Origin: Paenibacillus kobensis NBRC 15729
GTDB lineage: Bacteria; Bacillota; Bacilli; Paenibacillales; Paenibacillaceae
Length of the DNA: 64,000 nt
Direction of reading: 5' to 3'
Assembly: GCF_004000825.1 (NCBI RefSeq)
Contig: NZ_BILZ01000010.1
Location: 55,830-119,829 of the forward strand
Made by a program: the position numbers and the translations under genes. Shown one piece after another: positions 43,604 through 51,895 of this stretch. The notes beneath the pieces are model-generated. The model saw only the letters and a program-made list of their open reading frames with translations, searched no databases and was not told the origin of the DNA. Within the stretch, counting starts at the first letter, position 1; the number at the start of each line of letters is the position of its first letter.

Positions 43604-44502
43604 GACCATAACCTCACTAACACCCGCTTAAGCTGAGATTCGAACAGACGGATGTTGAATGGCTTGACGATGTAGTGGTCGACGCCACTCTCGTACGCCG
43701 CTATCATATCCTCTTCAGCGTTCCGCTTGGTCATCATAAACACAATAAACTTGCCGTTGTTCGGCATTTGCCGAAGCGCATATACAACTTCCATCCCGTT
43801 CTTGCGCGGAAGAATATCGTTCGTAATGACAATGTGCGTATGGCTGGATCCATACCAATCGGAATCGAGAAACTCCAAGCCGTCACGGAAATCCCGTATA
43901 TCCAATTGGATATCGTCGAATCTCAAGTTTTGGAGCGACATTCGAAAAATATCTTTGAAGATTTCGTTGCTCTCCAGAATGCTCACTTTGATCCGCTCCG
44001 CTTTGCGCCGCTTACCGCTGCGGACAAATCCAATAGGTCCTCCCGGCCAGCTCGCGGCCTCCGACAGCGCTTGACGTGATTCATTCATTAAGTCGTCAAA
44101 TTCGATATCGTTATTGCCAATTTCCGCGATTGCAGCGACGAACGGAAAGGGATCGCCAAATTCGCCCGCGACGCCCGTTCGCTTCATCTCCTCGTACAGC
44201 CTTTGGATGAACGCCTTCGCTTCTTCCTCGCCGCTATGGGATAAAATAACCCCCCACTCCAATAGCCGATCGAGCTGAAAAAGCACATCCGTCTGCCTTA
44301 ATTTCGCCTTCAAATGGTTATACATTTGCTGGGTAAGCTCCATTTGCTGATCTGGATTGTAACGCTCCTGTTGCAGAACCGAAATAAGCACGACAGAAAT
44401 CGTCTTCCTGCTGCGAACCACATTCGCTTTAAGCAAAGTAAATATATTGAGGATATGCTCTTCCGATATAATTGGAATATCACGGAAAAATTTACTGTTC
44501 AT
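43600..44502 (-). CDS. Degenerate GGDEF plus degenerate receiver protein
   Basis: A 300-residue soluble protein, first gene of the GT2 operon. Residues about 20-165 look like a GGDEF domain with the active loop replaced (RLLEWG at 79-84 where R-x-GGDEF is expected). Residues about 172-298 are a receiver domain: the conserved Thr258 and Lys280 (IVKPF) remain, but the phosphorylated Asp is Asn228 (ITNDILPRKNG) and the acidic pair is ESNE. It probably does not make c-di-GMP or accept phosphate; a binding role (nucleotide or protein) is more likely. AAGGGTGATATC precedes the ATG. Confidence 0.75.
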   Translation of the reverse strand: MNSKFFRDIPIISEEHILNIFTLLKANVVRSRKTISVVLISVLQQERYNPDQQMELTQQMYNHLKAKLRQTDVLFQLDRLLEWGVILSHSGEEEAKAFIQRLYEEMKRTGVAGEFGDPFPFVAAIAEIGNNDIEFDDLMNESRQALSEAASWPGGPIGFVRSGKRRKAERIKVSILESNEIFKDIFRMSLQNLRFDDIQLDIRDFRDGLEFLDSDWYGSSHTHIVITNDILPRKNGMEVVYALRQMPNNGKFIVFMMTKRNAEEDMIAAYESGVDHYIVKPFNIRLFESQLKRVLVRLWS

Positions 44503-44640
44503 GATATCACCCTTATTTCATTTAAAAGTTATTCCTAACAATTATATCGGAATATTTCGACACTGAAAGCACTAAAATCGACAATTAGTGAGTGATTTCC
44601 CTATGCAAACTTCCGATTATGATTCATTTTATTTATGAGC

Positions 44641-44671
44641 GTAAACAAAAACGCCGCCACGGGAAGCGGCG
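44641..44671 (-). terminator. Terminator after the GntR gene
   Basis: On the minus strand CGCCGC-TTCCCGTG-GCGGCG is followed by TTTTTGTTTAC. Confidence 0.85.
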
Positions 44672-44780
44672 ACGCCTAATGGTAATGATTCACGGTTAGA
44701 ACAATGGAGAAGCAAGAACAACCGCCGCAATAAAGACGATCTGCACAGTAGTCGGACTGCCCCCTGCGATTTCCAGCCAT

Positions 44781-45764
44781 TTATGAATCTTGGGAAGTTG
44801 CGTGAGACAGATCCGCGAGCATGTTGACGCTGCTTTTTTCCAACACCATCGGATACAGCTCTACTTTATCGGATGCCATCGTTCTAAGCTCTTCGAACAC
44901 AGCGGCAGATGCATACACCTTGTCTGCCTGCTGGATCGACTTCGCCAGTTCCTTCCGGTTATCGATGCCGACCGCTTCGGACTCGATCTGCATCAGACCT
45001 GCTTCGTGAACGTTGCGTGCCATCCATTGTCCGCCAGCCTTGCCGAGACAGACAAAGCTCACCTTGCTGCCGGGCTTCATCTTCGAAATCTCGACTAGAA
45101 GAGGCATTTCGATTGTAGCGCCAATGACGTGGATCGTTTTCTTATACGAGGCCAGCCGCTGCTTCACTTCATCGGCATGGTTCAACGTCGTCACGATGAC
45201 ATTCGCATGCCCGATCGCTTCGATACTCGCCTTTTCCATCGCATTAAGGTCCTCTATATACACGGTGGCCACTTCTGCATTCGTTATCCGCTCGATTTGT
45301 TGACGATAAAAGGGATGATCATGCTCTCGGCATTCGATGAACACGATGCGCATACGCGGTGCGGTTTCCGTTTCATTCAACAGCACGTACGCTAATCCGG
45401 CCACAAAAAAGTCAGCCAGCGGGATTCTTTGCGCTGCCGCCTCTTCCATCGCCTTCACCGCCAACTGCTGCATCGCCTCGCGGTTTTTCCGCAATTGCCC
45501 GACCTGCTCGTTGTCCATCACTTGCGTACCCCGGCCTTTGTGCATCGACAGCAGTCCTTCGTCACGCAGCTGCGTATACACAAGGTTCACCGTATTTCGG
45601 TTCAACCCCAATTGATCCGCCATTAGATTGGCAGATGGGAGCATATCGCCCGGCGCAATATTCCCGAGTCCAATGAGCCACTTCAATTGCTCTTTCAGTT
45701 GAGTATTCACGCTAAAATTCAATCTCGAATCTGCTTTAACAAGCAGTTCCTTGTGTTCGCTCAT
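44781..45764 (-). CDS. GntR-family regulator
   Basis: A 327-residue regulator with an N-terminal winged helix (LGNIAPGDMLPSANLMADQL, then GLNRNTVNLVYTQLRDEGLL) and a large C-terminal domain that resembles a periplasmic-binding-protein-type sensor (about 110-320). ATG 45764 is chosen since CGGAGAA precedes it. It is divergent from the HPP gene and probably regulates it. About 110 bases separate its stop from the terminator; see the short hydrophobic frame discussed in findings. Confidence 0.85.
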   Translation of the reverse strand: MSEHKELLVKADSRLNFSVNTQLKEQLKWLIGLGNIAPGDMLPSANLMADQLGLNRNTVNLVYTQLRDEGLLSMHKGRGTQVMDNEQVGQLRKNREAMQQLAVKAMEEAAAQRIPLADFFVAGLAYVLLNETETAPRMRIVFIECREHDHPFYRQQIERITNAEVATVYIEDLNAMEKASIEAIGHANVIVTTLNHADEVKQRLASYKKTIHVIGATIEMPLLVEISKMKPGSKVSFVCLGKAGGQWMARNVHEAGLMQIESEAVGIDNRKELAKSIQQADKVYASAAVFEELRTMASDKVELYPMVLEKSSVNMLADLSHATSQDS

Positions 45765-45948
45765 CGGAATTCTCCGTTCTTCGGCAGAAGAGTTGATCTT
45801 CATTGTCAGTATTACTATACCACTATACATTTGGTCATTTCATCCGTCGTTTCGTAAAATGCAGATTGACTTCCCTTTGAGCTCCGCATAATATACATAT
45901 ATGAATAGTTGACTAGTTAATTAGTTGTTTATTGAGGAGTGAACGATC

Positions 45949-46482
45949 ATGCAATCTTCTTCTACTTCTTCATGGATCCGTTATCTGTCCAAAATGTCAG
46001 GATCCGGCACAAGTCCGCTCACCGTATCGGTTAAGACCGCACTTATCGGCTTTATCGGCGGATCTGCCGCAATCGGCCTTCTTGCTTACTTGACGCACCT
46101 AACCACTTCCGTATGGCTGATGGCACCGTTCGGAGCGAGCTGCGTTCTCGCATTCGGGTTATGGGATGCGCCTTTGTCCCAGCCCCGGAATATCATCGGA
46201 GGCCATCTGGTGTCTACTGCGGCCGGACTGCTGCTCGTTCATCTGTTCGGCAGCGAATATTGGGTGCTCGGGGTCGGGGTCGGCTTGGCTATCGCTCTTA
46301 TGCACGTAACCCGGACGACACATCCGCCTGCCGGAGCGGATCCGATCGTCGTGATTCTTGCAGGCAGCCCGTGGTCGTTCTTGTTCCATCCGGTTCTCAT
46401 CGGCTCTGTCGCCATCGTGCTGCTTGCCTTATTGATCAATAACCTCGATCCGCAACGCCGGTATCCGAAGTTTTGGATATGA
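45949..46482 (+). CDS. HPP-family membrane protein
   Basis: A 177-residue protein with four to five membrane helices and the name-giving motif THPPAGADP. Plant and cyanobacterial members transport nitrite; the function of Firmicute members is not established. GAGGAGTGAACG precedes the ATG. It ends at a bidirectional terminator shared with the operon downstream. Confidence 0.9.
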   Translation: MQSSSTSSWIRYLSKMSGSGTSPLTVSVKTALIGFIGGSAAIGLLAYLTHLTTSVWLMAPFGASCVLAFGLWDAPLSQPRNIIGGHLVSTAAGLLLVHLFGSEYWVLGVGVGLAIALMHVTRTTHPPAGADPIVVILAGSPWSFLFHPVLIGSVAIVLLALLINNLDPQRRYPKFWI

Positions 46483-46483
46483 C

Positions 46484-46535
46484 AAAAAAGCTGCCCCTAA
46501 AGTCCATTTTGGATAGACTTTTGGGGCAGCTTTTC
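46484..46535. terminator. Bidirectional terminator (HPP gene and ten-gene operon)
   Basis: AAAAAAGCTGCCCC... pairs with ...GGGGCAGCTTTT; T-runs on both strands. Shares its core with the terminator at 34398-34444. Confidence 0.88.
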
Positions 46536-46598
46536 ATTGGATTCAAATAACAGTGAAAGACAACTGCGCAGGCGAATGCTCTTACGACCGCTGTGCTC

Positions 46599-47609
46599 TT
46601 ACGGCCGCTCCGGCATCCAATCGCGGGCAAACCTCTGAACGTCCATACGGCTCTTCCTTCCGCTCAACTTGGCAGCCGTATCCGCAAGGGTCTGCTCCTC
46701 CTGTACGATGCTGGATAGAAAAGGCGCGGTGCCATACGCTTTGCGATCGAATGAGCCGAGCCAGCCGGCATGCTCAATGCCCGTCAGACCGGCCAGCAGC
46801 TCCGCCGCGTCATGGACTTGTTCGCCGAGCCAATCATCGTAACCGCTAATGGCGTCGACTGCAAGCTTGAACAGCGGCTCCCTTCCTTGCAAGCTTTCGG
46901 GCGTCGTCACATAAATATCTCGCTGAGCGGCGGACAACGAACCATCCGCGATGATCCGGATGCCGAGCGGCTCGATGCGGCTCAGCTCCGGCTCGCTTAC
47001 GGCCCAAGCATCGGCGTCTCTTCGTTCCATGGAACGAAACGTATCCGCAGGAGCAAGCTTGAGCGGCTTGACGTCCCGCTGCGATAGACCCGCCGAATCG
47101 AGCGCTTGCAGCAGCAGCAAATGCTCATTGGAGGAAGGCGCGTAGGCGATTCGCTTCCCTTGCAAGTCGGCCGCCGAGAAGATATCGGAATCCAGCGGCA
47201 CGACGATGGCGTAAGCGGAAGGATTCGCCGGTTCGGCGGCCAGATAGACGAGCGGAGCATCCTCCCGGTGCAGCAGAGCGGGAACGGCATCGCCTATGGC
47301 GCCGATGTCGACACGGCCTTCCTCGATGGCCTGGAACAGCGATGCATCATCATCGAACGGCTTCCATTCGACGGCGTCCGAGGACGATTGCTCCGCTAGC
47401 TTCGCTTCCAGATCGCCCCGCTCCCTGAGACCGGTCAAGGCGCTGCTTCCGCTGTACCCAATCTTCAGCTTGCCGCTGTCCACGGGCTGCCTGACCACCT
47501 TCCCGGCTTCAACGTCATGGCCGCTGCCGCATCCGGACGAGAGCACCGGAAGCAGCAGGGCTGACAGAAGAAGCGCCGCAAGCGCTAACCGCGGTTTCAG
47601 CCTGCGCAT
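46599..47609 (-). CDS. Second substrate-binding lipoprotein (SsuA-like)
   Basis: A 336-residue exported lipoprotein with lipobox LSSGC and the type II periplasmic fold seen in aliphatic sulfonate/taurine/nitrate binders (LKIGYSGSSALTG; EGRVDIGAIGDAVPALL; LQGKRIAYAPSSNEHLL). It is the last gene of the ten-gene operon and a divergent paralogue of the binding protein at 48450. Two binding proteins on one permease would widen the substrate range. Confidence 0.85.
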   Translation of the reverse strand: MRRLKPRLALAALLLSALLLPVLSSGCGSGHDVEAGKVVRQPVDSGKLKIGYSGSSALTGLRERGDLEAKLAEQSSSDAVEWKPFDDDASLFQAIEEGRVDIGAIGDAVPALLHREDAPLVYLAAEPANPSAYAIVVPLDSDIFSAADLQGKRIAYAPSSNEHLLLLQALDSAGLSQRDVKPLKLAPADTFRSMERRDADAWAVSEPELSRIEPLGIRIIADGSLSAAQRDIYVTTPESLQGREPLFKLAVDAISGYDDWLGEQVHDAAELLAGLTGIEHAGWLGSFDRKAYGTAPFLSSIVQEEQTLADTAAKLSGRKSRMDVQRFARDWMPERP

Positions 47610-47642
47610 GAATACCCGGGCTTGCCGCTGTCCATTTGACCG

Positions 47643-48425
47643 TTAACCATTGTTGGAAAGTCCCTTCCGCCACCGCGTGAACCGCGATTCAATGAACGCC
47701 AGCACATAGTTAAGCAGCAGCCCTAGAATGGCGAGCAGAATGATGCCCGCGTACATGTCCGGAATTTGGAAGACTTCCTGCGAATTCAGAATATAGAAGC
47801 CGAGCCCTCTCGACGAACCGATCATCTCGGCCGCAACCAATGCGGTAATGCAGTACGCCCCGCCCAGCCGAATGCCGGTGAAGATGCTCGGCGCCGCCGC
47901 AGGCAGAATGACGCGGAAGAACAGGAACAGCTGCGAACCTCCCATCGACTTGGCAGAATCGATCAGCAGCTTGTCGACTTGCTTCGTCCCGCTGACCGTA
48001 TTCAGCAGAATCGGCCAGAACGACGCCCAGAAGATGATCGCTGTTTTGGACGATTCGCCGATGCCGAGGAACAGGATGAAGACGGGGAACAAGGCGAATG
48101 CCGATACTTGCCTAGCGAGCTGGAGAAGCGGATCCAGAATCGTCTCGAACCGCTTAAACCAGCCGAGCAGCAGCCCTATCACCGTTCCTGCCGCAATCGC
48201 GAGCAAGAGGCCGGACAAGGAACGGCGCAAGCTTGCCGCCACATGCTTCCACAACTCGCCGTTCTCGATCAGCTTCCAGATCGAGACGACGACATCCGAC
48301 GGCGGGCTTAAATAGGCGGAGTTGACGATGCCAAGACGCGGCAACAGCTCCCAGATGACGAAGAACGAGACGATTGCAAGACTGCGGTCGACCGCTTTTT
48401 TGATCCCATTGGCTTTACTGCTCAT
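47643..48425 (-). CDS. ABC permease, SsuC-like
   Basis: A 260-residue permease with about six helices and the BPD-permease EAA-like loop (DKLLIDSAKSMGGSQLFLF FRVILPAAAPSIFTGIR region), typical of sulfonate/nitrate/taurine transporters. It pairs with the ATPase at 53313 and the binding proteins at 48450 and 46599 of the same operon. Confidence 0.92.
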   Translation of the reverse strand: MSSKANGIKKAVDRSLAIVSFFVIWELLPRLGIVNSAYLSPPSDVVVSIWKLIENGELWKHVAASLRRSLSGLLLAIAAGTVIGLLLGWFKRFETILDPLLQLARQVSAFALFPVFILFLGIGESSKTAIIFWASFWPILLNTVSGTKQVDKLLIDSAKSMGGSQLFLFFRVILPAAAPSIFTGIRLGGAYCITALVAAEMIGSSRGLGFYILNSQEVFQIPDMYAGIILLAILGLLLNYVLAFIESRFTRWRKGLSNNG

Positions 48426-48449
48426 GAAAGCTCTCTCCTCTCCAGCCGC

Positions 48450-49490
48450 CTATACCGAAGGTTTGGTTGCAAACTCGTTATATTCATTCGTATAGACATC
48501 CTTGACCGTCACTTTGCCTTTCGGAATTTTATCGTATTCTTCCAAAATATCGATATAGTATTGAATTGGATCTTCCGTCACGACAAGATCGTCCACGTAG
48601 GCGTAACGGTCGATGTATTTCACATCTACGCCCAGCCGTTTCGCGATAATTTTTTTGGCTTCTTCCGGATTCTTATTAACCCAGTTCGCCGTCTTCGCGA
48701 TAGCCGATACGAAATCTTTGACCGCTTGCGGGTGCTTCTGCGCGAATTTGCCGTTTACGCTGTACGGAGCCATCCCGCCGAGACCGCCGTCCAAGTCATA
48801 GTCGCTCCACAGTTTGACCAGCTTCTCGTTATATTCCGCCTTGCCCGAGAACGGCGCATGGATGATGGCGAGGTCAATGCCGCCCTGCTCCAGCGTCTGC
48901 TCCTGTTTGTCGTCCGGAACGACGAGGAAATCAATCTTGCTAATGTCGACGCCTTGCTCCTTGAACCATTTCTTCGAGACGAACTCGGCGCAAGCGCCAA
49001 AGCTGTTGAAGCCGATCGTCTTGCCTTCCAGATCCTTCGGCGTCTTGATGGAGCCGTCATTACGCACAAAATATTTCATATGCGGAGCTTCCTTGAGCGT
49101 CTTGCCCCCTGCGGATACGACTTTGATATCCGCGCCGCTGGCGATGGCCGATATCACGAGCGGCACCATCCGCGCGCCGAAGTCGATGTCGCCCGTTCCG
49201 ACGAGCGGAATGATTTGCGGCGCGGCCACCTTGCCAACGTATTTCGGCCTAGTGCTCGTGCCGTCGAAGTAACCGAGCTCGTCGGCCAGATAGACCAGAT
49301 CGAAGCCGGGATTGTCCGGATATTTGAATTCGACGATGCCCTCTCCTCCAGCAGGCGCTGCAGTGCCTGCCTTATTCGGACCTTCCTCCGCTTGTTTCGA
49401 GGAGTTGCCGCAAGCCGACAAGGCTACCGCTAAAGCGAGTACGGTCACGAGCTTCGTCCAGCTTTTCTTGATCAACACGTTTGTTAACAT
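48450..49490 (-). CDS. Substrate-binding lipoprotein, SsuA-like
   Basis: A 346-residue lipoprotein (lipobox LSACG) of the NMT1/SsuA type: GFDLVYLADELGYFDG, PLVGTGDIDFGARMVPLVIS, DLEGKTIGFNSFGAC. It captures the substrate for the SsuBC-like transporter. The substrate is probably a sulfonate or another sulfur or nitrogen compound; the sequence alone cannot say which. Confidence 0.9.
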   Translation of the reverse strand: MLTNVLIKKSWTKLVTVLALAVALSACGNSSKQAEEGPNKAGTAAPAGGEGIVEFKYPDNPGFDLVYLADELGYFDGTSTRPKYVGKVAAPQIIPLVGTGDIDFGARMVPLVISAIASGADIKVVSAGGKTLKEAPHMKYFVRNDGSIKTPKDLEGKTIGFNSFGACAEFVSKKWFKEQGVDISKIDFLVVPDDKQEQTLEQGGIDLAIIHAPFSGKAEYNEKLVKLWSDYDLDGGLGGMAPYSVNGKFAQKHPQAVKDFVSAIAKTANWVNKNPEEAKKIIAKRLGVDVKYIDRYAYVDDLVVTEDPIQYYIDILEEYDKIPKGKVTVKDVYTNEYNEFATKPSV

Positions 49491-49528
49491 CCTCTATCTC
49501 TCCCTGTACCTAAATTTGATTAACGTTC

Positions 49529-50197
49529 TTATAAGGCGGTTTGTTTCCGGTCATAAATGCGCAGCGTCAGAAACAAAGCCAACACGCCTGCGCTGAGTGC
49601 CGCCACCGACACGTAGAAGGCCGGCGACTGCAGCAAGCCTGAGCTGCTGCTGGTAATGCCGCTGCCGCCGCCTGATTCAGCCGAGGCGTGCGGTTGCGAC
49701 ACGGCTGCAGCACCATGATGATCGGCTTCTCCCGTTCCCGGCAGCACCGCTGTAATGGAAGCCGGCGTCTCTGCCTCAGCACCTCCGGCCCATTCCACGA
49801 CTGAACCGTTCGCATATGTCTGAACCGCTTTCCAGACGAGCTGCTGCGCGTCGTCCGCCACCTTGCCCTGCAGCTTGAATTCGCCGAATTCGCCGTCCTT
49901 CAGCCCTGCTCCTTCGGCCGTCCAGACGATGGAAGACTTGCCGCCTTCCGCATCGGTGCTGAAGGCATAGCTCCAGCCCGGCTGCGGCAGGACGCGGCTG
50001 ATTGCGACCCCTTCCGGGAATAGGAGCTCGATCCTCGTCGTCTCCGATTGCTGCTCCGTCGGCACGCGGACCGTGAACACCTCGTAAGCTCCCTGCTTGG
50101 TTTCATTCGGTGATACCGATACATGAGCGGATACCGTTCCCGCCAGCGCTAGCATAAGCACAAGCAGAACGATTGCTCCGGCTGTCCATTTGGCCAA
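49529..50197 (-). CDS. YcnI-like copper-binding protein (DUF1775)
   Basis: A 222-residue exported protein with a signal peptide ending at AGTVSA, so that the mature chain starts with His (HVSVSPNETKQGAYEVFTVRV), the copper ligand of YcnI. It also has PQPGWSYAF (the Trp brace), a His-rich linker and a C-terminal membrane helix (FYVSVAALSAGVLALFLTL). It follows the CopCD gene by 12 bases, the usual ycnJI pairing. Confidence 0.9.
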   Translation of the reverse strand: MAKWTAGAIVLLVLMLALAGTVSAHVSVSPNETKQGAYEVFTVRVPTEQQSETTRIELLFPEGVAISRVLPQPGWSYAFSTDAEGGKSSIVWTAEGAGLKDGEFGEFKLQGKVADDAQQLVWKAVQTYANGSVVEWAGGAEAETPASITAVLPGTGEADHHGAAAVSQPHASAESGGGSGITSSSSGLLQSPAFYVSVAALSAGVLALFLTLRIYDRKQTAL

Positions 50198-50209
50198 TCC
50201 GGTTCCCTC

Positions 50210-51895
50210 CTATTCCTTGTTCTCACTATAAAACGTCTTCTCCGTCACAAATTCGTCCAGCTTCTCATTCAGCACCCGTACTTCCAGCTTCCACTTGCCC
50301 GGCAGCGACAAGTAGTTCCCTTCGGCCGCATAGTTGTAATCGTACAAGCTAAGCTGCCCCCCGCTTGTCGGCACAATGGACAACGGTACGTCGATCGGCG
50401 GAATTTCCGGCCGGCCGATCGATTGAAGCCGCAGCGTGACTTTCTTTGGCCCTTCGCCGCCTTCGTCCGAAGACACCGCCGCTCCCTTGCCGGATGTCTT
50501 CCAACCTCCGATCGATACCGAGAACTGATTCGTCTCCCCGGCTTTATTCGGCGTAATAACCGCTGCGATATGTATCCCATCCACTTTCTCATGCCAGAAC
50601 AGCGGACCTGTCGACGCAAGCGGATTCAAGTATGTGAACACGGCGGTGATGCCGATCACGACAGCGAACAGGATGCCATCGAACGCCAGCCAAGCCGCTC
50701 CTTGGCGCAGACTGCCTCTTCGAAGCGTTCGCCTGATGAAGGCGCCCGCGGCTACGACAAGCAGAACGGCGCCAGTCTTCGCCAACATCAGCCTCCCCCA
50801 TTGCGAGTCCAGCAGGCGGTCGAAGCCGTTCGTATACAACGCTGCGGTAACAAGACCGCTGACGGCCAGCAAGCCGATCGCGGCGAACGCAGCCCGGGAC
50901 AACAGCGCTGCGTCCGAGCCCCCGTTATCCGCCGCCGTAAGCCGCTTCGCTCCGACCATTGCGAAGGCAAGCAGGACGCCTGCCCATAGACTGGCGGCGG
51001 TCAAGTGCACAATGTCCAGCCCGTAAGTGAGCTGCGGGACGGCATAGCCCATCGCATGGCCGTTCAACCCTTTGGCCGCGAATACGAGCAAGATCCAAGC
51101 CGCATCGAATACCCGCCGTCTTCCGGTTAGGAACAATCCCAATAACGCAGCTGGAATTGCGATCGCATAGGAGATCCCGATCGAGGTGCCGAGCAGAAGA
51201 TCCCACCGTTCGGATGATTCGAAGCCGATGCGCAGCTTGCCGTAATCCTGCCAAGCAAGCAGCAGCAGCGCGAGAAGATAGGCGCCAAGCAGCAGCTTGC
51301 GGACCGTATCGTAACGCCATCCTCGCCGTCCGTTCCGATTCGCAACAGCCGGAGCATATACACGCAGGCCGACCCAGCCCGTTGCGGCAAGCAGTCCTGC
51401 AAAATAAAGCCCGCGTACGATCCAATAAGGGATGTTCTTGCCGAGCTCATGCTCGTCGTGCAGCCGGGCAGCCGAAACATACCCTCTGCTGGCCTCCGTC
51501 GTCCATCCGACCGTGAATACATAGGAAGCTCGGATCGGGTGTCCGTCCGCCGACAATAGCCGGTAAGCAACCGTATAATTCCCGTCCGGAAGCGTCGGAA
51601 ACGTCATTCGCATGACGCGGCGGCCCGGGTCCATCACAGCTTCGTTCTTCGAGACAGGCTGCCCTTGGCGGTCATACACTTGAATCGCAAAGCCTTGGTT
51701 CTCCAGCCGCTCGTTGAACTGCAGCACGATGGCCGAAGGCGCTGCTGCCAGCCGGCTGTCCGGAGCCGGGGCCGCGTCCGTCAGCGACGAATGCGCCGAT
51801 CCGATGCCGCCCGGCAGCACCAGCCATACCGCCGCGAGTACCGCGAGCGCAGCGGCACACTGGAGCAGCCGCCGGCGGGTAAGCAGACGGCTCAT
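50210..51895 (-). CDS. CopC-CopD fusion, copper import/resistance protein (YcnJ-like)
   Basis: A 561-residue protein with a signal peptide, a CopC domain whose mature N-terminus is His (HSSLTDAAPAPDSRL) and whose second site reads SADGHPIRASYVF, a CopD domain with about eight helices (about 150-430), and a C-terminal YtkA/FixH-like domain (about 440-561). In B. subtilis YcnJ takes up copper. Its ATG overlaps the stop of the HpaB-like gene before it (ATGA), so it belongs to the operon. Confidence 0.9.
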   Translation of the reverse strand: MSRLLTRRRLLQCAAALAVLAAVWLVLPGGIGSAHSSLTDAAPAPDSRLAAAPSAIVLQFNERLENQGFAIQVYDRQGQPVSKNEAVMDPGRRVMRMTFPTLPDGNYTVAYRLLSADGHPIRASYVFTVGWTTEASRGYVSAARLHDEHELGKNIPYWIVRGLYFAGLLAATGWVGLRVYAPAVANRNGRRGWRYDTVRKLLLGAYLLALLLLAWQDYGKLRIGFESSERWDLLLGTSIGISYAIAIPAALLGLFLTGRRRVFDAAWILLVFAAKGLNGHAMGYAVPQLTYGLDIVHLTAASLWAGVLLAFAMVGAKRLTAADNGGSDAALLSRAAFAAIGLLAVSGLVTAALYTNGFDRLLDSQWGRLMLAKTGAVLLVVAAGAFIRRTLRRGSLRQGAAWLAFDGILFAVVIGITAVFTYLNPLASTGPLFWHEKVDGIHIAAVITPNKAGETNQFSVSIGGWKTSGKGAAVSSDEGGEGPKKVTLRLQSIGRPEIPPIDVPLSIVPTSGGQLSLYDYNYAAEGNYLSLPGKWKLEVRVLNEKLDEFVTEKTFYSENKE

